Assembly: GCF_040958095.1 (NCBI RefSeq)
Contig: NC_091195.1
Span: 21,944,865 to 22,008,864, forward strand
Direction: 5' to 3'
Source of the DNA: Procambarus clarkii
Taxonomy: Eukaryota > Arthropoda > Malacostraca > Decapoda > Cambaridae
Length of the DNA: 64,000 nt
A program made the position numbers and the translations under genes. Positions 40,330 to 51,217 of the stretch are shown one piece after another. The first letter of the stretch is position 1, and every line of letters begins with the position of its first letter. Below the pieces are notes generated by a model. It saw only the letters and a program-made list of their open reading frames with translations, made no database searches and had not been told where the DNA came from.

Positions 40330-41007
40330 CTGCACACTTAACCTGTCCTCACAATGTTTCATGTGTTTATTTTCTTTGTATAAATTGCAATAGAATTTAC
40401 TGAAAAAATCCTAGAATTAATGGACACAAATTAGTAGATTAACTACAAAAAATATAAACACCTAATTTACTCTTTCCTCCCGAAAACTGAAAGTCGATTA
40501 CCAACTTTAAACTGACTAAAATTTTTCTTTTAAAATTTTAGGCTAGCAAATTGTTATGCAAATATGTTTATAAAAAATTGCAAATATAGGAAATAATTTT
40601 AAAGATTCTAAAGTAAACTTTAATGCATTTTAAATTTTATAAATATTTTTTGTTGTTTTTAAAATTTATTGGAAATTTACCTAATATTTTTAATTTATAT
40701 ATAATAGTAATTTCTCGTCCTATCTGAACAGTTCATAATTAAAATACAGTTCAATTTATAATAGAAAGATTTACAACAAAATTTGCGTCGTCTTTGATTT
40801 TTTATTTAGACAGTTACAGAATTAATAATATATAATCTATAAATTTTAAATATAATTCCGGGATAGAAATTTAATGTAGTTTACTCTTTTAAAACTGTCT
40901 CAACAACTCATGAAAAGAAAACGAAATGTAAAATTGTTTTCTTTAAAAAAAGTTAAATTCATAAATAGTAGAACACTTATAAATAAGTTTATATATTATT
41001 TTCTTTA
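40330..41007 (-). repeat. AT-rich dispersed repeat, interrupted by SINE
   Basis: Left part of a family member whose distal end resumes at 43198-43342 and leads into the 44-bp minisatellite at 43343, the same order as elsewhere. Confidence 0.7.
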
Positions 41008-41025
41008 TACAAGAGTTCTTACATT

Positions 41026-41289
41026 TGTAGCGAGTAGATTATCCCAATAATATACTCGCTCCAAATATAGTGTTAATATTCCTGTCAACCTTTGGAGATG
41101 AATGAGGTGAATTGTACGCCCTGCTCGCGTTACATAACCATCAAAGTTAACTTCCTCCTCTTCGCTGATGTCATCTAACTGGGGTCGTAGGGTGGGAGGT
41201 CGCACAGGATCGTCCGTCGTCGTAGGATCAGGTTGTGGTGCAGCTGGTAACTGGGGTTGTAACATGGGAGGCCGTACAGAACCGTTACA
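41026..41289 (+). repeat. Chimeric 5' LTR
   Basis: First ~83 bp (tgtagcgagtag..gaatgaggtg) and last 11 bp (gaaccgttaca) are LTR. The middle (41109-41278) is the reverse complement of internal bases 42366-42535. The normal promoter region with its TATA is therefore absent. Confidence 0.9.
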
Positions 41290-42596
41290 TTGGTGACCCA
41301 GTGAGTGAAAAAGAACACCTAGTCACAAACTAGATCTTCGTCATGGATTTATCTACCAGGTTTCCAGCATACAACATGGACTCTCACTGGACCTCCACTG
41401 CTGCTGCTTGCTGTGGACCGCAGCCACCTGTCATGGAACGTTGCCAACACCCTTGCCATAGCTATGATTTTCATCGCGATCGTCTCTGCATTTTCATCTA
41501 CTACGGCTTGCTGCTCCACGATCACTACTCACTCATCTGGCAGCTTCATCAGTAACTACATAATGTGTGATCTACAGCCTGTCCTGCCGACTCTCCGTCG
41601 CTGCCAGGGCACTGCTTGTTCTACAGGGGCGCCCACGAAAGCTGCTCTTTCGTCAGATTCATCTACACGTTCACTGCATTCTGATACTCTGCCGACTCAA
41701 ACACTTTGCGCAGTACAGGACTTACAGCTTGCGTTTCCGACTCTTCGTCGCCTCCAGGACAATTCAGCTCTAGCAGTGATTACCTCGTTGTCCTAACTAC
41801 GTGCCTACATTACCTCCTAATGTCCTGGTGCCCGAGCCCATCCGCCCCGGATCTAAATGCTCCACCAGCGACCCAAGGACGCAACAATTATGCACATTCT
41901 TCTCTCCTGCTACACCGAGCTTGTCCACACACTGCCTACATCTTTTGGTACCAGACTACAATTTCCACAGTCAACAATGTAGTACTCGGCGTGTACAGTC
42001 CTAATCAACCCAAGACGCTACAGCTTCGACACAGAGCAGACAGCAGACTACGACCGCATCGAGCCGCCGCGCTCTCGCTCCCCGAGTTTAGACACTCACA
42101 ATTCTCAATCGAGCCGCCACGCTCTCCCACATAGAGCTCCACGACTCCGGCCTCACTCAGCTCTCTGCTCTGCTCCAGGCTTCGTCTCAACGTCTGCGAC
42201 ACTGCTAAATCCAGAGACACATCCGCCGACTACGCAGTTCACTTTTCGACCACAGTTACCAGCAGCACCGCCACCTACGACAACGGACGATCCTGTACGA
42301 CCTCCCACCCTACAACCCCAGTTACCAGCTGCACCACAACCTGATCCTACGACGACGGACGATCCTGTACGACCTCCCATGTTACAACCCCAGTTACCAG
42401 CTGCACCACAACCTGATCCTACGACGACGGACGATCCTGTGCGACCTCCCACCCTACGACCCCAGTTAGATGACATCAGCGAAGAGGAGGAAGTTAACTT
42501 TGATTGTTATGTAACGCGAGCAGGGCGTACAATTCACCGACCAGCTAAGTTCCTTGATCAAGTATTTTTCCTTTCATCCCCTGGGAGGGGGAGTTC
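41290..42596 (+). pseudogene. Internal region with pol C-terminal remnant
   Basis: Mostly low-complexity proline-rich frames without recognisable domains. Bases 42379-42560 read a tail PAAPQPDPTTTDDPVRPPTL.. ending ..CYVTRAGRTIHRPAKF. The T-R-A/S-G-R-x-x-x-x-P block is typical of the C-terminus of Gypsy-type integrase/pol polyproteins. Three near-copies of a ~60-bp proline-coding unit lie at 42290-42460. Confidence 0.6.
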
Positions 42597-42933
42597 TGTA
42601 GCGAGTAGATTCTCCCAATAATATACTCGCTCCAAATGCATTGTTAATATTCCTGTCAACCTTTGGAGATGAATGAGGTGAGGCGTTGCCCGGACAACAT
42701 GGTGAGGTGTTGCCCGAGCAATATAAGCAGCAAGAATAGCAAACATTAACTAGTCTACTTTCAAGTGTGGTCTAGAGGAGACACTTGCGAGATACTGTAC
42801 CGACGCTCAGTGCGCTCAACTCACATCAAAGTATCACCTGTGTACTTCTGTATATTCGACCAAATATATATATAGTATCTTAGTGTCTGTGTTTATTTGT
42901 CACCATACTTTACGTAACAATAGAACCGTTACA
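42597..42933 (+). repeat. 3' LTR (337 bp)
   Basis: TGTAGCGAGTAG..GAACCGTTACA. Contains a tandem gttgcccg/gaggtgttgcccg motif and a TATA box (atataagcag, 42721). Same LTR inverted at 38565-38898. Confidence 0.9.
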
Positions 42934-43197
42934 CATTCTTGCACAGCCACTAGTATGCATAGCGTTTAGGGCAAGTCCTTAATCCTATGTTCCCCGGAAT
43001 ACGACCCCCACGAATACGACCCCCACGAAGAATCGTTTAACAACCAAGTTCCCATTTTACTGTTGAGTTAAACAAAGGCTACAGTTTAGGATTTGCACAC
43101 AGTAAACCCTCCCCCGCCAGGATACGAACCCTGAACAGAACGCTCGCGAAACACCAAGCGAGCGTCTTAACCACTACACCACGGGGAGTGTGACCAC

Positions 43198-43342
43198 TTT
43201 GTTTAAAAAACAAGATTTCTGTATTATTTACACAAGAGATATCCATAATAATGACATACCACGTAATCATTATAATTATACATTGAATATATGGTAATTA
43301 GCCGTGACCACAAACCAATCATTATGAAATTTATTAATTTCC
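43198..43342 (-). repeat. Distal end of the AT-rich repeat begun at 40330
   Basis: gtattatttacacaagagat, gacataccacgtaatcatta and accaatcattatgaaattta match 54930-55030. Confidence 0.75.
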
Positions 43343-43457
43343 ATCCACCACTTAACCCCCTAACACTCCCCAAGTGGAACATTATCATCCACCAGCTCAC
43401 CCCTTAACACTCCCCAAGTGGAACTTTATCATCCACCATCTCACCCCCTAAGACTCC
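43343..43457 (+). repeat. 44-bp minisatellite, about 2.6 units
   Basis: Same unit as 39650-39905, here directly joined to the AT-rich repeat on one side and to LINE ORF1 on the other. Confidence 0.9.
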
Positions 43458-43904
43458 GGCGGCGGCAGCGGCAGCAGAGATGAGAGCGACAACGGAGGCG
43501 GTGGCAGCGACGTCGTCAGTCAACTCAGGGATGACAACAGTGATAGTGACACAGAAACATTAACTGGAAAAGGAAGTCGATCTGCATCAGCATATTTTAA
43601 AATGATTATTGACCTAAACGAACTCGCTCAAGCCAGGTACGAGAATGAAAAATATAATACTCTGAGTGACAGTAATTATGCCCTACGACTTACAGATAAC
43701 ATTCACTCGCGGACCATCCCGAGTTATTCAGTGATCAAGAAACTGATGATGTCACCAGATGTTTCTGACGATACCAAACGCCAGGTTGGTGTGGCTCTTT
43801 ACGTCGTAGAGTCACTTATTGACACATTGTGGAGGTGGGACGAGGAAAACAATGGGACCACCAGTCCCAGGGAGGAACAACACCAAGACGATGGCTGCTG
43901 TTGA
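43457..43904 (+). pseudogene. Plus-strand I-type LINE ORF1, C-terminal part
   Basis: Open frame from about 43457: a Gly/Ser/Asp-rich low-complexity start, then SAYFKMIIDLNELAQARYEN and VALYVVESLIDTLWRWDEEN, ending in GCC at 43904. ORF2 starts at about 43891 in another frame, so the two ORFs overlap slightly, consistent with coupled translation in this clade. No CCHC knuckle is visible. The 5' part is replaced by minisatellite. Confidence 0.6.
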
Positions 43905-44145
43905 CACAAGAACCATTAGGTTTCTCAGTTGGAACATTCGTAGCATCAACAAAAGACTGAATGACCTAATTGCATATGTTACCAGTAACAACATAGATAT
44001 AATTGCTTTACAGGAGCCCTACACGTCCAATAAGATAAACAAAACCCACCAAAGATCAGAAGGTATGCATCCTATAATAACAGTAACGCCACAGGCCTAT
44101 TAACATACGTCAGAAGTGATTTACCGCACATTATTGTGAGCACGT

Positions 44146-44925
44146 TGTTACGTACTCCTAGCTGAATACGTATATAAATTAAAAATAACTTGTTTTGTTC
44201 CATTATATCATTGCCTGTATATGTACACACATTGTGTTTTTGTAAATTATCGTGTGTGGCAGCGTCAGTGGAGACAGGAGCGCGGTTGCTTTGCACACAT
44301 CTAATACCTGTTAGATTCGGGAAGTTGGACCTGTTCAGTTTTGGGAGTTCCAGATGTCACTTTTATTTAGTTTATATAATTATTTATTTTCTGTAATTAA
44401 GCAGGTGGCATTGTACTTATTTATTTTGCAAGTAACTATTATATGTAATTTGCATTCTTATGTGTTTTGAGAACAAGTGGTTGTTCAATTAGTTTTAAAT
44501 ATTAAAAAGTCTTTAGTTTCCATTCCTCATCCTGGATGAGGCAGAGGAGGAGAGGATTATGGGTAGCGACAGAGCGAGAGTTCAGTAGCTGCTACGGGCC
44601 AAGGGAGATCACACCTTTTTAGAGTTAAGTCTGTAACATTCATGTTGTGCCATATTTTATTATGTTATAGTGGGATGACAATATTTTTTGGTTGTTGTAT
44701 AAGTTAACTTTACCATCTGTGTTTTTATATTATACTGTCTTGAATATATCTATATAAGTTTTTGTATCTATTCTTCAGTCTTAAAGGAAGATTTTTATTT
44801 ATGTGCTCATTACTTATCAAGGGGTTATACTGGTGACCCGCTTTAGAGAGCAGCAGTGGTATCCCTAGACGTAATTAAAGCTTGGCTGCTGTAGGGTCAC
44901 GAGCCGTAACGAACGATAGGTAACA
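44146..44925 (+). repeat. 5' LTR
   Basis: TGTTACGTACTCC..GATAGGTAACA. TATATAAAT lies only ~25 bp from the start. A primer-site-like string tggtgacccgctttagag lies inside the LTR (44831-44848), not after it. Confidence 0.92.
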
Positions 44926-45222
44926 TAGAGTTATGGGGGCCTGTGCCGGGAAATATTGTTCCTACTTAAACTTAACTGTGCTAATCTAACCTTGCCTTCC
45001 TAGGTACCAGTGTGTTAAGTGTCTGTGTTTTTCTTAAGAACTATTCCATGTGCCAAGCAAGCCTTCCTGTGTGTCAAGTAACAACGTTTCACGATTTTGA
45101 GGTAAGTCATCCTATATATAGTTTGTGCAGTGAGGCCAAGCGAATTTTCAGTGTGGTGACAATTTTACAGTGAAGTGTAGTGCAGTGCCATTGTTTAATT
45201 ATTGTTGTGAATCAAGTGCCAA

Positions 45223-48200
45223 GTGTTAGTAACGATGGAGGAGAAAGTTGCATCGTTGGTGGCTCACCCAGACTTTGAAGGGATTCAGAGCCTTAGAAAG
45301 ACTGAGTTAATACACATGGCAAATCAGTTGGATTTGACCGCCAACAATAGAATGGTTAAAGCCCAAATATTGAAAGTCATTGTGACACATTTTGTTGAGA
45401 ATGGGGAGTTAGAGGAAGAAGTTCTAGAGGAGTCGAGTGATCAGATGACGTTAAAGCGTCTTGAGTTAGAAGCTCGCCAATTAGAGCTTGAAGCTCAAAA
45501 GGAACAGAAAATATTAGAGGCTGAAGCTCGTCAAAGAGAGATTGAAGCTCAACAGAGACAGCAAATATTAGAGGCTGAAGCTCAGCAAAGGGAGCTTGAG
45601 ACTAGACGTTTAGAGGTTATGGCACAGTTGCAACTTGTTACGGCCCTCTCGGGACGCAACGGGGTTCTTACTCTGATGTTGTTAGAGGAAGTTGTATCCG
45701 ACCCCAAGCCGGTAGTGGCTTTCAAGGGATGTGATCCGTGACGCAAGTAACTTAAAGGGGAAGGGAAATAAAGGCAAAAACTTAATATAATATATTGACC
45801 ACCACCAATAAATAATATATAAAAAGATTACACGGGGGGAGGGGTATTAACACTGTACACAAACGTCTTCTCCTGAAGACTCTGGAATTAAGCTCTCGGT
45901 GCTAAGTCTTTGGTGCTTTCGTGGCCTCACAACGAATCCTCTGAGAATGCTGAGCCTACCCTGGCCACAGGTCAGCCAAAACACAGGTCCACTGGGGGCA
46001 CCGCCGTGGAGGCCGTCAACCACACGTTCAGCAGGTCTGCTGGCAGGTTCCGGATCAGCAAGGCTGGTCAGGCGACTCCACGGGCGATATTAGGGTAACG
46101 CCCTAGACAGGAGCCTCGTGTGATACCACAAATCACTCTCCTGTCCTCAATACCCCAGTGGATAATCGTCTCCAGCAGTCAGTCCCAGGTAATCCTTCTA
46201 CTGCCACTCCACTGACAGGGTAACACCGCAGTGTTCTTCCGGGGGACGACTTCACAGCTGCTGCAGCAAAGCACAAGGTATGGAGACGGCTGCCTTGGGT
46301 AGACTGACTCAACTTCCATCACAGCAGTCCCAGGTCGACTCTGTAAGCAGACACGTCATCAATAACAGGGACACTAAAACACCTCACTTACAGGCTCAGA
46401 CACAAACGCCCGACATATCCACTCCATAGATGGCGCTGGTGTCTGAGAACCACCTCACCAGAGGTCAGCGGCGGCGGTGTTGAGCGCTGAACGGGACTGG
46501 AAACTGGCCTTCGTAGCCAGTACACGTCGTCCTCACCAGGTGTCGTCGTCCGTTTGGAGGGGGTTTCGGGAGCTGACCCACAGATGGCGCGGTCGTCACT
46601 GCTCCGTGCTCGGACGCTGAATCCGGGTCCGTAACACAACTAGAAGCCACAAAGAAGCAACAAGCCGAGGAACAAACTAGGCAATTAGAGATTCAACAAC
46701 AAATGGCTGACACTAACTTCAGGCTTGAAACACAGCGTATGGCAGCTGGGCATGGAAATACTAGTAATGTTTCAACAAATAGTGATAATAATCCCATAAG
46801 GATGAATAAGTATATAGAGTTACCCAAGTTCAATGAGGAGGATCCTGAGGTTTTCTTTGCACATTTTAATAAAATTGCCATCAGTATGAACTGGCCAAGG
46901 GATCAGTGGGTAGCCATTATGCAGTCTCAATTTAAGGGGCGTAGTCAGGAGGCTTTTACATCCCTACCTGACGCTCATAGTTTTGATTACGAATTTGTAA
47001 AGAAAAGCATCTTAAATGCATATCAAATAAATCCAGAGGCACACAGGCAAAAGTTTAGGAACCTAAGGAGGATAAGCGATCAGACAATAGCAGATTTTAC
47101 TCGTCAGAAGACGAATTTTTGCAACAGATGGTTAAAGTCACTTTCAGTCACTGACTTTGATGCTCTAAAGAATCTTCTTATAATGGAAGAAGTATTGTCA
47201 TGTCTCCCAGACAAGTTGTCTACTTTTATGGCAGAACAAAAGAATGTAACAGACATTTATGAGCTGTCAAAGCTCGCGGATGAGCATGAGTTGTTGACTA
47301 AGGCCCAGTTTACGGCCACTTCACCTAAGTCTAGTCGTAGAGTAAATTATAATGCTCACCGAACTCCTTATCAGAATCCATCCAGTCCTAGTGCTCCAGT
47401 TACTCCCATGAGCTCTTCTCTTACAAAACCTAATCCTGCTACTTCATTGTCAGGAATGTCAAATAATAATAAGGTTATTTCTAAACCTACAGTTGGTTCT
47501 ACCAGTGTGTCCACTGTAAGGTCTTGTTCCCATTGTAAGAGAAAATGCCATGGAATTAATTCCTGTTTTATATTGCACCCTGAGTTACGACCAACTGGTC
47601 TCATTTATTGCAGAGGTGTGCAAAATAAACTTACTAATAAACATGTAACTGTAAACCCCAATTGGGTGAAACAGTATTCACCATATATGTCTTCAGGTGA
47701 AGTTTTGTGTACTAATGGGAAGTGGAAGCCAGTGGTTATTCTTCGTGATACAGGTGCTTCCCAAACCATAATTTCATCCAGTATTCTTTCTGATGTTAAA
47801 AAGAGAGAGACAGGAAAGTTTGTTGTTCTTCAGAGTGTTGCAGGATGTAAAACTGTACCTCTAATAGACATTAATTTCAGATCCACCATTACACCAAGTT
47901 TATGCACTGTGGGTGTTAGTACACAGTTGCCCATCCCAGGTGTGGATGTTATATTGGGTAATGATGTGGCCATAAATCATGTTGTGGGTGAGATTGATCC
48001 CCGTTTGTGTAAACAGCCAGTTGCAGACCATGTTTATTCTGCCTGTGCTGAAATTAGTTCCATGGATGAACAACCTGTTGTAGAAGATGGTTTTGTCCAT
48101 TCTACCTGTGCTGATGTCAGTACTAATATAAATCCAGTTGTCAGTTCTGATGTTGTTACTCAAGCATTTGTTCCAGTAACCAGTACCCCTTCAGTGGAGA

Positions 48201-50179
48201 AGTGGGATGTGGTTGTTCCAGATTCCTGTGTGGCCGATTTAGTTGTTGAGAGTAAGCCTGATACTATGACTCTGCTTTATTCCAATAAATTGGGAAAGGA
48301 TGTCCATGTACCATTGTCTTGCCCGCTCACTACGAACGTTGTGCCAGGAGTTGAGAGAAACTTAAAAGCCACGACTCTATTGTATTCCAGCCAAGTGAAT
48401 GGTTTAGGACAAGATGTCGGGTTGGCAGAAGTATTCCCGCTCACTCCAAGTTTAGAATCAGTTGTCGAGAGTAAGTCTGTTGTAGAGGCCCCGCCTCACC
48501 CTAGTCAAGGTGATATAATAGGGGAGGAGGTCAAACTACCTGTTACTTGCCCGCTCGTTTCAGATTCCCTTAATTTAAGTGCTTTGAGTAGAACTGACCC
48601 TAAGATTTCAGAGAGAAGCACGGAGACAGTCTGTACTGTAGATCCAGTTTTGGAGAGTGTGGGAGAGCAGCCAGAGGATCAGTTTCTGTTGAGTAGATGG
48701 AGACCCATTGAGCCTCCCTCTTCAGTTGTCTGTGAGGATGTGACCCAGCTTGGTAGTGATATTATTGATTGTGAGCAGACAGTACTCCAAGCAGCTCCAG
48801 AAGTCATGGGAGGAAATTTTGGTAAAATCATTGAGAGTGGTAAGGTAGCATTTGGATCTAAGTTGCGGAGTTGTGATTCTTATTCCATGTGGAGTAAGTA
48901 TTTCTCATTGTGTACATTGAGTCAGAGTGTGTGTAGGATGTTGAAATCTACTTTTATTCTGCAGGAGCCATTTTCTTGTGAAGTAATGGACTGTGGGACA
49001 TCTTTGTCAAGCCTTGTGGTTGAGCAGAGAGAGTTTACTCAAGTAGGTTGTGAAACCAGTAGTTCTGAGGAAGTGGTGAGTTATACTAGAGCAGTGTCTC
49101 TATATTCAGATCCAGTTAATTTTGATGCACGAGTGATGAAAGTGTATGTTCCACTCAAGTGTGGTGTTGACTTTCAGAGTCATATTGGAGTTGATTTTCA
49201 GAGTCATATTGTGGGTGAAGGATTAAATCATACTGGGGAGCAGATGTTTGAGGCTCCAGGTGTGTATTTCAAGTTGGGGGATAAGGTTATCGTTCCTAGT
49301 GTTAATCATTGTGAAGGGTTTCAGATTGTCCTTGGGCGTTTCCCAGGTAATCTGCTGTTCATCTTCAAGATGTTAAGACCCTTAAACCTTTCGGTTGATT
49401 GGTTGTCATCAGACATAAATCACTTGGGAAGTGATGGTGAGGGTTGTAAAGTTTTCGGCATGTTTTATTTAGTATTTTGGCAGACTAGACGGTTGATGAA
49501 AGTGTGTGTTGTGTTCAAGTTCACCATCAGGGGGTGTGAACTTGTCTTGAGAGTTATGATTGAGATATGGTGCCTAGGCATATGCCTGTTTTCTTTCACT
49601 GATCGTTATGACAGAGTTATGAGGAAATTGATTTCTGTGTTCCTTACGGTTCATCTGAGTCAGTTCGATCAGGTAGTCTTTGCACTTATCTTGGGTTGTA
49701 GTTTTTGGCTTGAAGGTCAACGGTTTGCTAAGTTGTTGTGTTGTGTTTCGGAAGGTTCTATGAATGGGAAAGTCTTATGCATAATTGTGAGGTTTAATGC
49801 TAATTTCTCTAATTTTAGTATCCATTGGGCGAGAGTATGTGTTCCACAGAGGATCAAGAGTGATGAAGAGCAGATGTCTGTGACAGAGCATACCCAGGAG
49901 AAGTCCCAAATCTACTCAACATCCAGTCAGCTTCAATTAAGCAGTTCAGCTCCAGAAAAAGGGAGTAATGGGAAATGGAGTCTGTCTTGGAAAACTTCAC
50001 CGTGTGGAAAAGGGATCACATGGAAATACGGAACTGATCTTAGAGAAATAGTAGAAACAAATGAAAAGCTAAATTGCCATGATAACTGTGTGAAAGCAGC
50101 TACCTTTATTGACAATTCTATTTATGCTAATGATAATAATGTAGATAGGAGTGTGAAATATGATCTGAAACAAAGTTAA
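45223..50179 (+). CDS. Gag-protease polyprotein with long unassigned C-terminus, interrupted by solo LTR
   Basis: ATG at 45235 (MEEKVASLVAHPDFEGIQSL). First a Gln/Glu-rich coiled coil, repeated (EAxxRQxEIEAQQRQQILEA-like), to 45635; frame resumes at 46642 after the nested LTR and its target duplication, and the codon phase is preserved. Then a capsid-like region (YIELPKFNEEDPEVFFAHFN, SFDYEFVKKSILNAY), a CCHC knuckle CSHCKRKCHGINSC, and a retropepsin with VILRDTGASQTIISS and VDVILGNDVA. About 700 further residues are unassigned, Val/Ser-rich, with repeats around LLYS..V..CPL and VDFQSHI twice. Gag packages the RNA and protease matures it. Usual gypsy pol would follow with RT; here there is none and the frame nonetheless stays open. 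The extension could be a novel domain or a captured sequence. Confidence 0.8.
45636..46636 (+). mobile_element. Nested solo LTR, 1,001 bp, TSD CAACT
   Basis: Ends are TGTTACGG and CCGTAACA (perfect 8-bp inverted termini), flanked by CAACT at 45631-45635 and 46637-46641. No internal coding region. Orientation is assumed. Confidence 0.85.
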
Positions 50180-50437
50180 ATAAATGAGATAGTACCCTGG
50201 AGAGATAAATTTGCATACTCCAGTGACACATATGTAGAACATAGTCATAAGACTGAAATTTCTGAGTTTCCTGTAAGACTATATTTGGAGTGTTTTCATT
50301 TTTGTCCAGAAATGTGTTCTTATTACTTTTACATGTTTGGTGTAATTAATACCATAAATCTCAAGTATCATACATTTTACTTTGAAAAAATGCCATTGAT
50401 CTTCAATCTATTGCATTTTTTTTCTTGGAGGTGGAAG

Positions 50438-51217
50438 TGTTACGTACTCCTAGCTGAATACGTATATAAATTTAAAATAACTTGTTTTGTTCCATTATAT
50501 CATTGCCTGTATATGTACACACATTGTGTTTTTGTAAATTATCGTGTGTGGCAGCGTCAGTGGAGACAGGAGCGCGGTTGCTTTGCACACATCTAATACC
50601 TGTTAGATTCGGGAAGTTGGACCTGTTCAGTTTTGGGAGTTCCAGATGTCACTTTTATTTAGTTTATATAATTATTTATTTTCTGTAATTAAGCAGGTGG
50701 CATTGTACTTATTTATTTTGCAAGTAACTATTATATGTAATTTGCATTCTTATGTGTTTTGAGAACAAGTGGTTGTTCAATTAGTTTTAAATATTAAAAA
50801 GTCTTTAGTTTCCATTCCTCATCCTGGATGAGGCAGAGGAGGAGAGGATTATGGGTAGCGACAGAGCGAGAGTTCAGTAGCTGCTATGGGCCAAGGGAGA
50901 TCACACCTTTTTAGAGTTAAGTCTGTAACATTCATGTTGTGCCATATTTTATTATGTTATAGTGGGATGACAATATTTTTTGGTTGTTGTATAAGTTAAC
51001 TTTACCATCTGTGTTTTTATATTATACTGTCTTGAATATATCTATATAAGTTTTTGTATCTATTCTTCAGTCCTAAAGGAAGATTTTTAATTATGTGCTC
51101 ATTACTTATCAAGGGGTTATACTGGTGACCCGCTTTAGAGAGCAGCAGTGGTATCCCTAGACGTAATTAAAGCTTGGCTGCTGTAGGGTCACGAGCCGTA
51201 ACGAACGATAGGTAACA
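50438..51217 (+). repeat. 3' LTR
   Basis: Same as 44146-44925 with a few substitutions (e.g. ctgctatggg for ctgctacggg, cagtcctaaa for cagtcttaaa). Confidence 0.92.

Larger units (their letters stand above)
41026..42933 (+). mobile_element. Small non-autonomous LTR retrotransposon, TSD CATT
   Basis: 5' LTR 41026-41289 (chimeric), one spacer base, primer-binding site TGGTGACCCAGTGAG at 41291, internal region, polypurine tract ctgggagggggag at 42581-42593, 3' LTR 42597-42933. CATT flanks both sides (41022-41025, 42934-42937), and the SINE at 60290 shows the empty site ttacattcttg. No gag, RT or integrase is left, so it must have moved with enzymes from a relative. Confidence 0.9.
41008..43195 (-). 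repeat. tRNA-derived SINE split by an LTR element
   Basis: Head at 43195-43090 on the minus strand: ccccgtggtgtagtggttaa (A box) and ggttcgtatcctgg (B box). Body to 42934, then tail at 41008-41025 beyond the LTR insertion. The uninterrupted relative is 60290-60545. The tail motif agcgtttmgggcaag is shared with the 3' UTR of the CR1/L2-like LINE at 29145. Confidence 0.8.
44146..51217 (+). mobile_element. 7.07-kb LTR retrotransposon, TSD CACGT, gag-protease only
   Basis: Two 780-bp LTRs (44146-44925, 50438-51217) differ at only about four positions by eye; CACGT flanks both ends (44141-44145, 51218-51222). One very long gag-protease frame, then 258 bp containing a purine tract (ggaggtggaag) before the 3' LTR. 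No reverse transcriptase, RNase H or integrase. High LTR identity implies a recent insertion. A solo LTR is nested at 45636-46636. Confidence 0.92.

Noticed and set aside
43090..43195. Possible tRNA gene on the minus strand
   Set aside because: Same reasoning; it continues into a SINE body seen also at 60290-60548.
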